Source: Salinivibrio sharmensis
Lineage (GTDB): Bacteria > Pseudomonadota > Gammaproteobacteria > Enterobacterales > Vibrionaceae
Direction: 5' to 3'
Length of the DNA: 64,000 nt
Assembly (NCBI RefSeq): GCF_001995985.1
Contig: NZ_MUFC01000004.1
Location: 1 to 64,000, forward strand
The notes under the pieces were generated by a model. It saw only the letters and a program-made list of their open reading frames with translations. It had not been told where the DNA came from and did not search any database. Position numbers and translations under genes: made by a program. This document shows, piece by piece, positions 27,142 to 36,925 of this stretch; the first letter of the stretch is position 1, and the number at the start of each line of letters is the position of its first letter.

Positions 27142-27776
27142 TACTTCCTTGTTGCTGTGAGTACAAATACATCCATGGTGCCCGATTTCTGGTTATCAAC
27201 GGGCGTAATCGGCTCAGCGTAATGCCACAATGTACGGTCATCAAGTGCCGCCATTTGTCCCGGTGCCAGCGGCAAACTAAACAAAGGGGCACTGGTTTTA
27301 TGACTAAATACTTGGAAATCACCGCCATCAATATTATCGCGGCCAACGCTCACAATGGCGATATGATCGAACCCATCTTGGTGAACGCCCTCTGGGGCGA
27401 CTTGCACCGACTGATTGTCCGCCTGAATACGAATTTGGTGGATCTCAATATCGTTATCGTCACTTAACTGATACATATCGCGGAAAGTACGACACATGGC
27501 ATGAAAGCCGGGCTTTTGCACGGTTTCTGATTCAATATCTTCAAACGTCCTCGCCACATCGCCTTGGAACTCATTGATATCCGAGGTTTGCATAAACGGT
27601 CGAGGGGGAAGTTTTTCCACCCCTCCATCAAAAACGTGGACCACCGAGTAACGGCGAAGTCGAAAGCCGCCATCAGCATGTGAGGTGCCTGGAAGGTTAT
27701 CAAACGAGGGTTGAAGCTGCTTGATATGATTATCGTCCAGTTGATTGAGCTGCATGAGTAATGAAGACGTATTCAT
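27141..27776 (-). CDS. 2-oxoglutarate/Fe(II)-dependent dioxygenase family protein (PF10014 type)
   Basis: Protein of 211 aa from the 2OG-Fe dioxygenase family that includes bacterial free-amino-acid hydroxylases such as isoleucine 4-hydroxylase. Iron ligands are probably the HxD of GVHQDGFDH and the distal His of LWHYAEPI; RTLWHYAEP and MDVFVLTATRK close the fold. AAAGGAG lies before the ATG. It is the first gene of a two-gene operon with a PLP enzyme, which hints that both act on one amino acid; the substrate is unknown. Confidence 0.85.
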   Translation of the reverse strand: MNTSSLLMQLNQLDDNHIKQLQPSFDNLPGTSHADGGFRLRRYSVVHVFDGGVEKLPPRPFMQTSDINEFQGDVARTFEDIESETVQKPGFHAMCRTFRDMYQLSDDNDIEIHQIRIQADNQSVQVAPEGVHQDGFDHIAIVSVGRDNIDGGDFQVFSHKTSAPLFSLPLAPGQMAALDDRTLWHYAEPITPVDNQKSGTMDVFVLTATRK

Positions 27777-28215
27777 GGCTTTCTCCTTTTATCTGTACCG
27801 ACGCACGCATTGATGCCAGGGCCGTTGCCAGATACAATATTAACAAATGCGTTACATGTTATATTTAACTAAATCCCCTGTTATTTCCAGACTCAACCCT
27901 AGATTTGTCGACCATAAAAACATCAATCAGAATTATCCGCTATTGATAACCCTTAAGCTATTGAAAACCTCCAACCCCAAAGTTAACAATTATTAAACAT
28001 CAGCATTAATCACCAACATGAAAGCCATTAGCAACATTTTAAATCACCACCTCGCCGCTTTTCTGTCACGAAAAGTTGCCATTAGTGATAAAACAGGATG
28101 TTATAGATAAGGTTCCGCCCGTTTGTGGCTGTGTCTATCCGTTTTATCGCAACCGTCTGAGCTCACAATTCGCGCTATACTGGTAAGACACACTCTGCAG
28201 CTTGGGGGAAACAAT
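27777..28215. promoter_or_regulatory. AT-rich divergent intergenic region
   Basis: 439 bases with no credible gene. Bases 27830-28110 are distinctly AT-richer than the surroundings and contain many short A/T runs, as in promoters bound by nucleoid proteins. The only firm element is TATACT at 28176-28181, a -10 hexamer 34 bases before the next start. Nothing repeated or hairpin-like stands out. Confidence 0.5.
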
Positions 28216-28818
28216 ATGGCACGTCTTGCCATTCAGTGTTCATGTGGACAAATGACGGGAGAGATCATTGATGCACAAAAAAGCCAACGCTGTGTTTGCT
28301 TTTGCAGTGATTGTCAAACCTATGCGCAAACACTAGGCTACCACACTGAACTCGAGCCCGGCGGCGGCACAGAAGTGCTACAAATTACGCCAGCGCAGCT
28401 CCGTATTTATCGCGGCCGAGATCAATTAACCTGTTTAAGGCTGGGCGAACGAGGCCTATACCGCTGGTATACTCGCTGTTGCCAAACGCCTATCGCCAAT
28501 ACGATTAATGCCGATATTCCTTTTGTTGGCGTAGTGAGTGCTTGCTATCACATTGAAGGAGATAATGAAGAAGAAATCGGCCCGGTTCGCTGGTATGTGC
28601 AAGGTCAAGATGCACGCTCTACCCCAACAGCAAAAGACGTTCACCCTCGTTTTCCTCTACGTTTAATGCTACTCACCGCAATAAAAGGGGTATGGGCGCG
28701 GCTAGTGGGTAAACATCGTCCGAATGTGTTTTTTGACCGTGAAGGGCGTCCGCGTGGCCTGATTCATCATGTGGGAAAGCCCAGTCCATCGCCGAGAGGA
28801 AGACAGCCCCTCCCCTGA
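28216..28818 (+). CDS. DUF6151 family protein (GFA-like zinc fold)
   Basis: Protein of 200 aa. CSCGQMTGEI at the front, CFCSDCQTYAQ and YTRCCQTPIAN give the cysteine spacing of the glutathione-dependent formaldehyde-activating (GFA) superfamily, as in the DUF6151 group. No enzymatic role is established for that group as far as I know. GGGGGA lies eight bases before the ATG at 28216. It is followed by the acnA leader; a strong hairpin separates the two. Confidence 0.8.
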   Translation: MARLAIQCSCGQMTGEIIDAQKSQRCVCFCSDCQTYAQTLGYHTELEPGGGTEVLQITPAQLRIYRGRDQLTCLRLGERGLYRWYTRCCQTPIANTINADIPFVGVVSACYHIEGDNEEEIGPVRWYVQGQDARSTPTAKDVHPRFPLRLMLLTAIKGVWARLVGKHRPNVFFDREGRPRGLIHHVGKPSPSPRGRQPLP

Positions 28819-28929
28819 CGCAGTAAGGCATGGCCGATGGGAGTGATTGGAAATACCGTGATAACGACGCTTTAACTTCATCAAAACCCCATTTACAATA
28901 GTGCAGTAAAATCAAGCAATCCCCCGAGC

Positions 28930-28960
28930 GAGGCGACAGCCTTCGAGGCAAGGTCGCCTC
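28930..28960 (+). promoter_or_regulatory. Extended hairpin in the acnA leader
   Basis: Outer arms GAGGCGAC (28930-28937) and GTCGCCTC (28953-28960) enclose an inner GCCT-TCG-AGGC stem, followed by TCTTATT. It ends 34 bases before the acnA start. It could terminate the upstream DUF6151 gene or form a 5' leader structure of acnA. Confidence 0.6.
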
Positions 28961-28994
28961 TCTTATTCACAATAACGGACAAGGGGAGGCATCC

Positions 28995-31733
28995 GTGAGC
29001 AACCCATCTCAACACCCAGATAGTTTCAACACCCGACGTACTCTACATGTCAATGGTGAAACCTACGACTATTACCGCTTGGACGCACTGTCCGACAATT
29101 TCGAGATCAGTCGTTTACCCTACTGCTTAAAAGTGCTGCTGGAAAACTTGCTACGTAAAGAAGATGGCAAGAACGTCTCCGCGGACGACATTCGCACACT
29201 TTGCCAGTGGCAAGCTGATAAAGCAGGACAAGATCAGGTGAACTTCACGCCTGCTCGCGTCGTGCTTCAAGACTTCACTGGTGTACCCGCGGTGGTTGAT
29301 TTAGCGGCGATGCGTGCCGCCATGCGCGAATTGAAAGGTGATCCAGCCAAAATCAACCCGCTTGGTGCGGTTGATCTTGTCATCGACCACTCAGTGATGG
29401 TTGATGATTACGGCAACCCTGATTCCTTGCAAAAAAACACCGAGATTGAGTTCGAGCGTAACAGCGAGCGCTACCAATTTTTGCGCTGGGGCCAGCAAGC
29501 CTTCTCAAATTTCCGCGTCGTACCACCTGGTACGGGGATCGTCCACCAAGTGAACCTCGAGTATTTAGCACCCGGTGTGTTAGTGGAAGAGCAAGGCGGT
29601 AACAAGTTAGCCATGCCAGATACGCTGGTGGGCACTGACTCACATACCACCATGATCAATGGCTTAGGTGTACTTGGTTGGGGCGTAGGGGGTATCGAAG
29701 CGGAAGCAGCGATGCTCGGCCAGCCTATCACCATGCTTATTCCTGAAGTGGTCGGCTTTGAGCTCAAAGGCGAGCTACTAGCTTCCGCCACGGCAACGGA
29801 TCTGGTACTCACCGTTACCCAAATGCTACGTGAACGTGGCGTGGTGGGTAAATTTGTTGAGTTTTATGGCCCCGGGCTCGCCAAATTGCCGCTGGCTGAT
29901 CGCGCCACCATTGCCAATATGGCGCCAGAGTATGGTGCAACCTGTGGCATCTTCCCGATTGATACTGAAACACTCAACTATATGCGCCTGACAGGCCGCA
30001 CCGATGAGCAAATCACGCTGGTCGAAACCTACGCTAAAGCACAAGGCTTGTGGCGTGATGACGATGCACCGGTGGCTGATTATAGTGACACGCTCCATCT
30101 CGATCTGGGTGATGTGGTGCCAAGCCTGGCGGGTCCCAAACGTCCACAGGATAGAATTGCATTAACCGATGCCAAAACCCAATTCGATCAGCTGTTGGAA
30201 AAAGAACAAGCGGCGTCTAATAATGTGATTGCAAGCTTTGCCAGTGAAGGGGGGCAAACCGCAGTCGATAACCCCAGTCTTCGTGAGCAAGGGAAAGTAG
30301 AAGTCGACTACAAAGGTGAGCGATTTACGCTTGAGCACGGTGCCGTTGTGATCGCCGCGATCACCTCCTGCACCAACACCTCGAACCCGGCCGTGCTTGT
30401 CGCCGCTGGGCTGGTGGCACAAAAAGCACGAGAGCGTGGCTTAAACACCAAGCCTTGGGTGAAAACCTCTCTCGCACCTGGGTCACAGGTGGTGCCTGCG
30501 TATCTAGAAAATGTGGGCCTACTTGAGCCACTTGCCGAACTTGGCTTTAACATCGTCGGCTTTGGCTGTACCACCTGTATTGGTAACTCTGGGCCACTAC
30601 CTGAGCCGATCACAGAAGCCATTCGCTCTGCCGACCTGCTCGCGACCAGCGTACTCTCCGGAAACCGCAACTTTGAAGGCCGTATTCACCAAGATGTGAA
30701 AGCCAACTATTTGGCCTCGCCCCCATTAGTAGTTGCCTATGCACTGGCAGGTAATATGAATGTGGATGTCCTTAAAGAACCATTAGGACAAGATGAAAGC
30801 GGCAAGCCTGTTTACCTCAGAGACATCTGGCCAACGCCACAGGAAGTCGCGCAAACCATCCAATCAGCGATGACGGAAGGGCTGTACCAAGACAAATATG
30901 CGGATGTATTTGCCGGTACAGACGCTTGGCGGAAATTGCCAGTCCCTGAAGATGAAATTTACTCATGGCCCGACTCCACCTACGTTAAAAAACCAACGTA
31001 CTTTGACGATATGACCATGGCACTGCCTGAGATGAAACCCATCAAAGGCGCACGCTGTGTGGTCAAAGTCGGTGATTCGATCACGACCGACCATATTTCA
31101 CCCGCTGGGGCGATAAAACCAGATAGCCCGGCGGGCGAGTATTTGAAATCTAAAGGCGTTGAGCCAAAAGACTTCAACAGCTACGGCTCACGCCGTGGTA
31201 ACCACGAGGTAATGATGCGCGGCACCTTTGCCAACGTGCGCTTAAAAAACCATATGGCGCCGGGCACCGAGGGCGGTATGACTACCTATTTGCCCACCAA
31301 TGAGCAAATGAGCATCTATGAGGCGGCCCAACGCTATCAAAAAGATGGCACGCCTTTGGTTGTGCTTGCGGGTAAAGAGTACGGGACAGGGTCGAGCCGT
31401 GACTGGGCCGCTAAGGGCACTAACTTGCTGGGTATCAAAGCCGTCATTGCTGAAAGCTTCGAGCGTATTCACCGCTCTAACTTGGTTGGCTTTGGTGTGT
31501 TGCCGTTGCAATTTAAAGAGGGCGATTCCGTCGAGTCACTCGAGTTGGATGGCACGGAAACGTTCGATTTTGAAGAGATCAGCGGCGAACCGTCCACCCT
31601 CAAAGTGTGTGCGGTGCGGGATGATAAAACCATAGAGTTTGACGTTAACGTCCGCATCGACACTGCGGTTGAGTGGGATTACTACCGCCATGGCGGCATT
31701 CTCCACTACGTGCTGCGCCAACTCGCCAGCTAG
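28995..31733 (+). CDS. acnA: Aconitate hydratase AcnA
   Basis: Converts citrate to isocitrate through a [4Fe-4S] cluster, 912 aa, the length of the AcnA/IRP1 class. The three cluster cysteines are C459 (ITSCTNTSN), C525 and C528 ([12 protein letters not shown]). The active-site loops [23 protein letters not shown] and [14 protein letters not shown] are intact. Starts with GTG after AGGGGAGG. AcnA enzymes are the stress-stable aconitase of gammaproteobacteria and in the apo form can bind mRNA. A perfect bidirectional terminator follows. Confidence 0.97.
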   Translation: MSNPSQHPDSFNTRRTLHVNGETYDYYRLDALSDNFEISRLPYCLKVLLENLLRKEDGKNVSADDIRTLCQWQADKAGQDQVNFTPARVVLQDFTGVPAVVDLAAMRAAMRELKGDPAKINPLGAVDLVIDHSVMVDDYGNPDSLQKNTEIEFERNSERYQFLRWGQQAFSNFRVVPPGTGIVHQVNLEYLAPGVLVEEQGGNKLAMPDTLVGTDSHTTMINGLGVLGWGVGGIEAEAAMLGQPITMLIPEVVGFELKGELLASATATDLVLTVTQMLRERGVVGKFVEFYGPGLAKLPLADRATIANMAPEYGATCGIFPIDTETLNYMRLTGRTDEQITLVETYAKAQGLWRDDDAPVADYSDTLHLDLGDVVPSLAGPKRPQDRIALTDAKTQFDQLLEKEQAASNNVIASFASEGGQTAVDNPSLREQGKVEVDYKGERFTLEHGAVVIAAITSCTNTSNPAVLVAAGLVAQKARERGLNTKPWVKTSLAPGSQVVPAYLENVGLLEPLAELGFNIVGFGCTTCIGNSGPLPEPITEAIRSADLLATSVLSGNRNFEGRIHQDVKANYLASPPLVVAYALAGNMNVDVLKEPLGQDESGKPVYLRDIWPTPQEVAQTIQSAMTEGLYQDKYADVFAGTDAWRKLPVPEDEIYSWPDSTYVKKPTYFDDMTMALPEMKPIKGARCVVKVGDSITTDHISPAGAIKPDSPAGEYLKSKGVEPKDFNSYGSRRGNHEVMMRGTFANVRLKNHMAPGTEGGMTTYLPTNEQMSIYEAAQRYQKDGTPLVVLAGKEYGTGSSRDWAAKGTNLLGIKAVIAESFERIHRSNLVGFGVLPLQFKEGDSVESLELDGTETFDFEEISGEPSTLKVCAVRDDKTIEFDVNVRIDTAVEWDYYRHGGILHYVLRQLAS

Positions 31734-31751
31734 TACTGGCTTCGATACCAC

Positions 31752-31775
31752 AAAGGCCCCGCGGGGCCTTTTTCA
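31752..31775. terminator. Bidirectional terminator between acnA and heptosyltransferase gene
   Basis: Perfect palindrome with arms AAAGGCCCCG and CGGGGCCTTT at 31752-31771, then TTTC on the plus side and an A-run on the other, between convergent genes. Confidence 0.9.
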
Positions 31776-32816
31776 TTGCTTCGCCATCATGGTCTCAAAC
31801 GCGTCGATCACCTGCTGAGTATCAATAGCAGCCATCACATGATCACCTTTCACCCGAGTGCTCCATGCCAGTTGCTCAACGGGCTTGCCATGTTGCTGTT
31901 CAGCAAAGGTTTCATAAACACTGACCACATCCGCGAGATTGTTGTAAGGGCCGGTCCGCTTCGGGTTGCTATGGCCATAAAGGCCTAAGACAGGCGTGCC
32001 TTGCGTGGTCGCCATGTGCGCGGGGCCAGAATCGGGGGCCAGCACCGCATCGGCGCGTGCGAGCACCGCAGCTAATTGCTTAAGGCTGGTTTGTCCCACC
32101 AAGTTAAGCAATGGTACGTTGGCGTCGGCAATAATGCGGGCGGCCAGCGTTTTTTCACGTGCCGCCGGTGAACCACAGAGTGCCACCTGATAACCTTTAC
32201 CGACCGCGTAGTCGGCAAATTGGGCGTAGCGCTCTGGCAACCAGTTACGCTCATCTTTACTCGCAGCAGGACTGATCACGACAGTAGGCTTGTCACCGAG
32301 TTGCGCGTTGGCAAAGGCATGATCATCTTCACAAAGTGGCAGTTGCCACTGCGGCGTTGTACTCGGCACGCCCAAGTATTGGGTAAAAGCAAAAAAGCTA
32401 TCTAATACATGGCAAGATTGAGTATCGGGGATCCGTTTATTGGTAAACAGCCACTGTCCCTCTTTCGCTCGGTGGCGGTGAAACCCCACGCGATAGCGCG
32501 CGCTGATCCCCACCGTCAGTAAACTAGCACGTAAAGCAAGCTGCATATGTACTAACGCATCAAACCGGCGCCCTTTCAGCTGCCGCCAAACTTGACGCAT
32601 GCCTGCTAATCCCGCTTTTTTATCGAACACCACCAGCTCCACCCCATCAAGCCCGGCTAAAAGCTGTGCTTCGACTTTACCAACCACCCAAGTGATCTGC
32701 GTCTGCGGCCAATGACGCTGCACGGCTTGAATCGCTGCCACCGCATGACAAACATCGCCAATCGCAGACAGGCGTAAAAAACACAGGGAGCGCGGGGCGT
32801 GAGTAAACAGAGGCAT
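31773..32816 (-). CDS. Glycosyltransferase family 9 (LPS heptosyltransferase-like)
   Basis: Cytoplasmic-face glycosyltransferase of 347 aa in family GT9, which adds heptose to the LPS inner core. FLRLSAIGDVCHAVAAIQAVQ at the start and ITWVVGKVEAQLL are the family's N-terminal block; APDSGPAHMATTQGTPVLGLYGHSNP (about 255-280) is the ADP-heptose-binding block. It most resembles the heptosyltransferase I/II group but the acceptor position is not determinable. GGAA lies before the ATG at 32816; an ATG four codons earlier is possible. Divergent from dgkA. Confidence 0.88.
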   Translation of the reverse strand: MPLFTHAPRSLCFLRLSAIGDVCHAVAAIQAVQRHWPQTQITWVVGKVEAQLLAGLDGVELVVFDKKAGLAGMRQVWRQLKGRRFDALVHMQLALRASLLTVGISARYRVGFHRHRAKEGQWLFTNKRIPDTQSCHVLDSFFAFTQYLGVPSTTPQWQLPLCEDDHAFANAQLGDKPTVVISPAASKDERNWLPERYAQFADYAVGKGYQVALCGSPAAREKTLAARIIADANVPLLNLVGQTSLKQLAAVLARADAVLAPDSGPAHMATTQGTPVLGLYGHSNPKRTGPYNNLADVVSVYETFAEQQHGKPVEQLAWSTRVKGDHVMAAIDTQQVIDAFETMMAKQ

Positions 32817-32912
32817 AACAAATTCCAATTAAGTTATCGCGCCGATTATGCAGTTGGCTCGGTTAAATGTAAAATGCCAGCCTATCGACTAAATTGTTAC
32901 GAGAATGTATTT

Positions 32913-33314
32913 ATGGGCGCTAATACATCCCCCTCAGAAAAGCCGCGAGGGCTGATACGTATCATTAAAGCCACCGGCTATTCTTGGGCTGGATTAAAAG
33001 CGGCATATCACCATGAAGCCGCGATCCGTCAAGAAGTTATATTATTGGCTGCGGCGCTAGTCGTATTACTCTGGCTGCAATTACCGCTGACGGAATCCTT
33101 GATAATGTTCGGCGTCATTGTGTTAGTGATTATCGTCGAATTACTTAACTCCGCCATTGAAGCCGTGGTCGACAGAGTGGGGGAAGAGCGCCATGAGCTC
33201 AGTGGCAGAGCCAAAGATATCGGTTCTGCGGCGGTATTTGTCAGTTTACTTTTGGCGGGTGTGGTCTGGCTTACCATTTTATGGCATCACTTTGGCGCCC
33301 CATTGATTCAATAA
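32913..33314 (+). CDS. dgkA: Diacylglycerol kinase DgkA
   Basis: Small inner-membrane lipid kinase that recycles diacylglycerol, a by-product of membrane-derived glucan and lipid A modification, into phosphatidate. 133 aa, three membrane helices (about 45-62, 67-85, 108-127) and an N-terminal amphipathic stretch. The signature ELLNSAIEAVVDRVGEE carries the catalytic Glu. The ATG at 32913 gives the family length; earlier in-frame starts would overlap the divergent gene. Followed at 73 bases by the YejM-like gene, both serving the envelope. Confidence 0.93.
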   Translation: MGANTSPSEKPRGLIRIIKATGYSWAGLKAAYHHEAAIRQEVILLAAALVVLLWLQLPLTESLIMFGVIVLVIIVELLNSAIEAVVDRVGEERHELSGRAKDIGSAAVFVSLLLAGVVWLTILWHHFGAPLIQ

Positions 33315-33387
33315 CACACATAACCATACCACCCGGCAATGCGCCCGTTACGTTGCCAATTAATTAACTCAACTGTGATGAGAAACC

Positions 33388-35217
33388 ATGTCTTTTAAAT
33401 CGCGACTTCAAACACATAGCTGGTTCATCGCTATTAACGCCCTTGTGTTGATGGCAATAGCCAGCCGCTACTTTGCGTTTCTACCTAGCTTTCCCACTGA
33501 GCCACTTGGCATCACCTTTATCGTGGTCAGTACCTTTAGCCAGACGGCCTTACTTGCCGCCATTGTTGGCTTAGTAACACTCCCGCTGCTATTGCTGCCA
33601 ACCAAGGTGCGCCAACCGTTGCTCGCCTTAATTGCCTCGGTGGGTGTGATCACGCTTTTCATCGATACCATCGTGTTTGCCCAGTATCGATTTCATATCA
33701 ATGCCATGGTGCTAGATCTGATCCTCGCCGGGCAGATTGTCAGCTTCCCGCTGATCACTTGGCTGATGGTGATAGGTGGCGTGGTTGCCTGCCTCGCCGC
33801 GCAGTGGGCAATTCTGGCTGCGTTGTCGCGGACACGTTTTTCTTCCCAGCACAAAGTCGGCAAAAAGTTTGCGCTGCTCACGTTTCTGACCTTGCTCGCC
33901 ACCCACGGGATTCATATCTGGGCTGCGGCCTACGCGTACCAACCTGTGACAACGGTTAAACGTTATTTGCCACTTTTCTATCCAGCCACCGCCAACAGTA
34001 TGATGCGTAAAAACGGCTGGATTGATGAGCAAGCGTTAGCACGGCAAAAAGCCATGGATGTAGATCGCGAAGCCGACCTGAATTATCCCCTTTCACCGCT
34101 GAGCACGACCGAGGTTGAGCAGCCGGTGAACATCATGTTTTTGGTGGTTGACTCATGGCGCGCGGATACCTTCAATGCTGACAACACGCCCAACCTTTGG
34201 GCACTGGCGAAAAATGGTCGTACCTATTCACATCATCTTGCGACGGGGAACGCCACCCGTACCGGCATTTTTGGCCTGTTTTATGGCATGCCTGGCACCT
34301 ATTGGCACAGCTTTCTTGCCAATCAGCAATCTCCGGTCCTGATGGATCGTCTGCAGGCACTCGATTATCAATTGGGTATTTTTACCGCCGCGCAATTGGA
34401 AAAGCCGGAATTCAACCAAACCGTGTTTGCCAAGGTGTCCGATTTACGTAACGGCTCTGAGGGCGACTCTCCCGCCGAGCTAGACGCAGATCTGACCCAA
34501 GATTGGATCCGTTGGCACCAGCAGCGTGACCCCAATCGTCCCACCTTCTCGTTTTTATTTTACGATGCGCCACATGGCTATGATTTTCCTGCGGACTTTA
34601 CGCCCAAGTATCAACCGATGTTGGACGAAATTAACTATCTCAAATTGAATAACGAGACAGATCCGACACCGTTTTTCAATCGCTATAAGACCAGCGTGCG
34701 TTACGTTGATAGTTTGGTTGCCCAAGTGGTTGAAGAGCTGAAACAAAGCGGAGAGTTCGACAATACTCTGCTGGTTCTCACTGGCGATCACGGCCAAGAA
34801 ATGAATGACAACCAACTGAATTTTTGGGGACATAACAGTAACTTTACTGACCCACAAATTCATGTGCCTTTCGCGATGGTCGGCCCCGGCATCGATGCAA
34901 AACAGGTAGATACTGGCAAGCAGCTAACCAGCCACCAAGATGTTGCGCCCACCCTGATGAAGCATTATTTAGGCGTAACGTCCGATCCGGCCAGCTATGC
35001 GATTGGTCATGACTTACTTGCACCAAACCCCGGTCAAGATTGGGTGTTATCGTCAAACTACAGCGGCTATGCGTTAGTCACCGACGACACCATTTTAGAA
35101 GTGGGTGCAGGAGGGCAATATCAATACATGGATAACACCAATCGACCCATAGAAAACGCATCACCCGACTTTACGCAAATGGAAAAAGCCCTCGAGCAAA
35201 TTAGCCGTTTCCGCTAG
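33388..35217 (+). CDS. YejM/PbgA-like membrane sulfatase-family protein (DUF3413)
   Basis: Inner-membrane protein of 609 aa, similar in layout to E. coli YejM (586 aa): five membrane helices (about residues 12-190) and a large periplasmic alkaline-phosphatase/sulfatase-fold domain starting at VNIMFLVVDSWRADTFN (about 248). The GDHGQEMND segment is the second metal-site block of the fold. In E. coli YejM senses periplasmic-leaflet LPS and regulates LpxC turnover through LapB; the homology suggests the same in this cell. It is the last gene of the dgkA-side cluster and ends before a terminator facing pxpC. Confidence 0.9.
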   Translation: MSFKSRLQTHSWFIAINALVLMAIASRYFAFLPSFPTEPLGITFIVVSTFSQTALLAAIVGLVTLPLLLLPTKVRQPLLALIASVGVITLFIDTIVFAQYRFHINAMVLDLILAGQIVSFPLITWLMVIGGVVACLAAQWAILAALSRTRFSSQHKVGKKFALLTFLTLLATHGIHIWAAAYAYQPVTTVKRYLPLFYPATANSMMRKNGWIDEQALARQKAMDVDREADLNYPLSPLSTTEVEQPVNIMFLVVDSWRADTFNADNTPNLWALAKNGRTYSHHLATGNATRTGIFGLFYGMPGTYWHSFLANQQSPVLMDRLQALDYQLGIFTAAQLEKPEFNQTVFAKVSDLRNGSEGDSPAELDADLTQDWIRWHQQRDPNRPTFSFLFYDAPHGYDFPADFTPKYQPMLDEINYLKLNNETDPTPFFNRYKTSVRYVDSLVAQVVEELKQSGEFDNTLLVLTGDHGQEMNDNQLNFWGHNSNFTDPQIHVPFAMVGPGIDAKQVDTGKQLTSHQDVAPTLMKHYLGVTSDPASYAIGHDLLAPNPGQDWVLSSNYSGYALVTDDTILEVGAGGQYQYMDNTNRPIENASPDFTQMEKALEQISRFR

Positions 35218-35250
35218 TCCGTCGCTTGCGCGTTAAAGCCTATCCGTTTA

Positions 35251-35275
35251 TGAGCCTCTGTCTTCCAGAGGCTCA
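35251..35275. terminator. Terminator between yejM-like gene and pxpC
   Basis: TGAGCCTCTG and CAGAGGCTCA arms (10 bp) around TCTTC, located between two converging stop codons. Confidence 0.8.
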
Positions 35276-35294
35276 TCTATCCATTTTCTACAGG

Positions 35295-36245
35295 CTAGAT
35301 CCAGTCAAAAAACTGCACAAACTCCTGCCATTGCGCCGATGCATCCGCTAGCCGCGCTGGATAAAAACGCACGGCCTGACCGGGTGGCGTTTGCGCCAAC
35401 ATGCTCAAGCTGGCACGAGTTAAACAGCCAAGCTTAGGATAGCCACCGAGTGTTTGCCGATCATTGAGTAGTACAATCGGCTGACCGTCAGGGGGCACTT
35501 GCACGGCCCCGAGCGCAATGCCTTCGGAAACAATTTCCGGTTGCTTGCTGACAACGCTCGGTCCATTGAGCCGCACACCCATACGATCACTGTGCTGATC
35601 GACCGTGTATTTGCCATCAAAAAATGCCGTTAGCGCCTCGGCGCTGAAGCTATCAAACTGATACCCCGGCACAAGCGCCAGTGGAGTCAGGGCATTGTAG
35701 TCAGGAATAAAACGTGTCGGTACACCGCGCACCCTCGGCAACAGAGCATGCGGTCGGCAAGGCAACACATCTCCTTTGGTAAGCGCCATGCCTCCCGCTT
35801 GTTCACCTAATCCGGAATGGAGGCCGCCGAGTTGATTGCGCATCACCGTCGCGGCACTGCCAAATGCGCAATCGACCGTCCACCCGCCACGCACCGCGAG
35901 ATAGGCCCGCAACCCACGGCGCGCGTAGCGTAAACGCAATTCATCACCCGCATTTAGCCTCAACGTCTGCCACATTCCGATGCGCTGACCATTGATACAA
36001 GGTTGCATGTCTGCGCCGGTAATGGCGATCGACATCGCGTGATCAGCACGAAAACGTGCCTGACCCATGGTTATCTCGACAAGCGGTGTATTGGCGGGGT
36101 TATCGAGTAAATAATTCGCCCAAGCAAATGCGTGGCAATCGACCGGTCCGCCTTGGCTTAAGGCAAGCTGGCCCACCCCGTAGCGCCCTATGTCTTGCAC
36201 CAAGCTCAATACACCGGGGTCGACCACCGTTAATCCTGCCACCAT
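35295..36245 (-). CDS. pxpC: 5-oxoprolinase subunit C (KipA/PxpC)
   Basis: Third component of the ATP-dependent prokaryotic 5-oxoprolinase, which opens 5-oxoproline (pyroglutamate) to glutamate. 316 aa, normal for the biotin-dependent carboxyltransferase-like family. Landmarks: VDPGVLSLVQDIGRYG at the start, RGGWTVDCAFGSAATVMRNQLGGLHSG in the middle, and SDRMGVRLNGP followed by LNDRQTLGGYPKLG near the end. It overlaps pxpB by 16 bases and ends the pxpA-pxpB-pxpC operon. Confidence 0.93.
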   Translation of the reverse strand: MVAGLTVVDPGVLSLVQDIGRYGVGQLALSQGGPVDCHAFAWANYLLDNPANTPLVEITMGQARFRADHAMSIAITGADMQPCINGQRIGMWQTLRLNAGDELRLRYARRGLRAYLAVRGGWTVDCAFGSAATVMRNQLGGLHSGLGEQAGGMALTKGDVLPCRPHALLPRVRGVPTRFIPDYNALTPLALVPGYQFDSFSAEALTAFFDGKYTVDQHSDRMGVRLNGPSVVSKQPEIVSEGIALGAVQVPPDGQPIVLLNDRQTLGGYPKLGCLTRASLSMLAQTPPGQAVRFYPARLADASAQWQEFVQFFDWI

Positions 36246-36925
36246 TGGCCTCCTGCCGTGCGGTAATCAGACTCTGACATCGGCTCAAAACAGACGGTAT
36301 CACCTACATCAAACGGCATCATGGGCGATTGACGGGGATTAAATAGCACTTTGGGGCAGTTGCCAATAATTTGCCAGCCTGCGGGCGAAGCCGCCGGATA
36401 CACTGCGGTTTGCTGTTGTGCAATGCCCACACTGCCGGCGGGGATCTGATGACGAGGTGTGGTATGACGTGGCATGGCTATTGTCTCATCCACCGACGCA
36501 AGAAAGGCAAAGCCGGGCGCGAAACCAATCGCACAAACGGTGTAAGTTCGTTGGCTGTGTCGCGCAATCACCTCTTGCTCACTTACGCCGGCAAACTCGG
36601 CGACCGCAGCTAAATCGGGCCCAACCGAGGGGTGATAATACACCGGCAATGTCACCTGTTTTCCGCCCACCGCGTCGTCGGTGACTCGCAGTGAGTCGCC
36701 TTGGTTCATCACCCACGTTTTCAACATTTCTGGCGAGAGTAAGCGAACATTCACTTCCACCAGAACGCTGGTGTAGGCGGGAATTAACTCAACCACACCA
36801 CGGCCAAAGTGTTGCTGGATTCGCTCACACAGCGCGGATAACTGAGGGACTAAGGTAAGATCGATCTTATTGCCCAACCGGATCATTATCGTGGTTTCAC
36901 TGACCTGCTCAACCTTGAGTGTCAT
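36230..36925 (-). CDS. pxpB: 5-oxoprolinase subunit B (KipI/PxpB)
   Basis: Second component of 5-oxoprolinase, 231 aa, cyclophilin-like family. The HTQRTYTVCAIGFAPGFAFLASVD-like region (about 133-156), PRHTTPRHQIPAGSVGIAQQQTAVYPAASPAGWQIIG and the end NPRQSPMMPFDVGDTVCF are family blocks. Coupled to pxpA by an ATGA overlap and to pxpC by a 16-base overlap, meaning the three subunits are made together. Confidence 0.93.
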   Translation of the reverse strand: MTLKVEQVSETTIMIRLGNKIDLTLVPQLSALCERIQQHFGRGVVELIPAYTSVLVEVNVRLLSPEMLKTWVMNQGDSLRVTDDAVGGKQVTLPVYYHPSVGPDLAAVAEFAGVSEQEVIARHSQRTYTVCAIGFAPGFAFLASVDETIAMPRHTTPRHQIPAGSVGIAQQQTAVYPAASPAGWQIIGNCPKVLFNPRQSPMMPFDVGDTVCFEPMSESDYRTAGGQWWQD

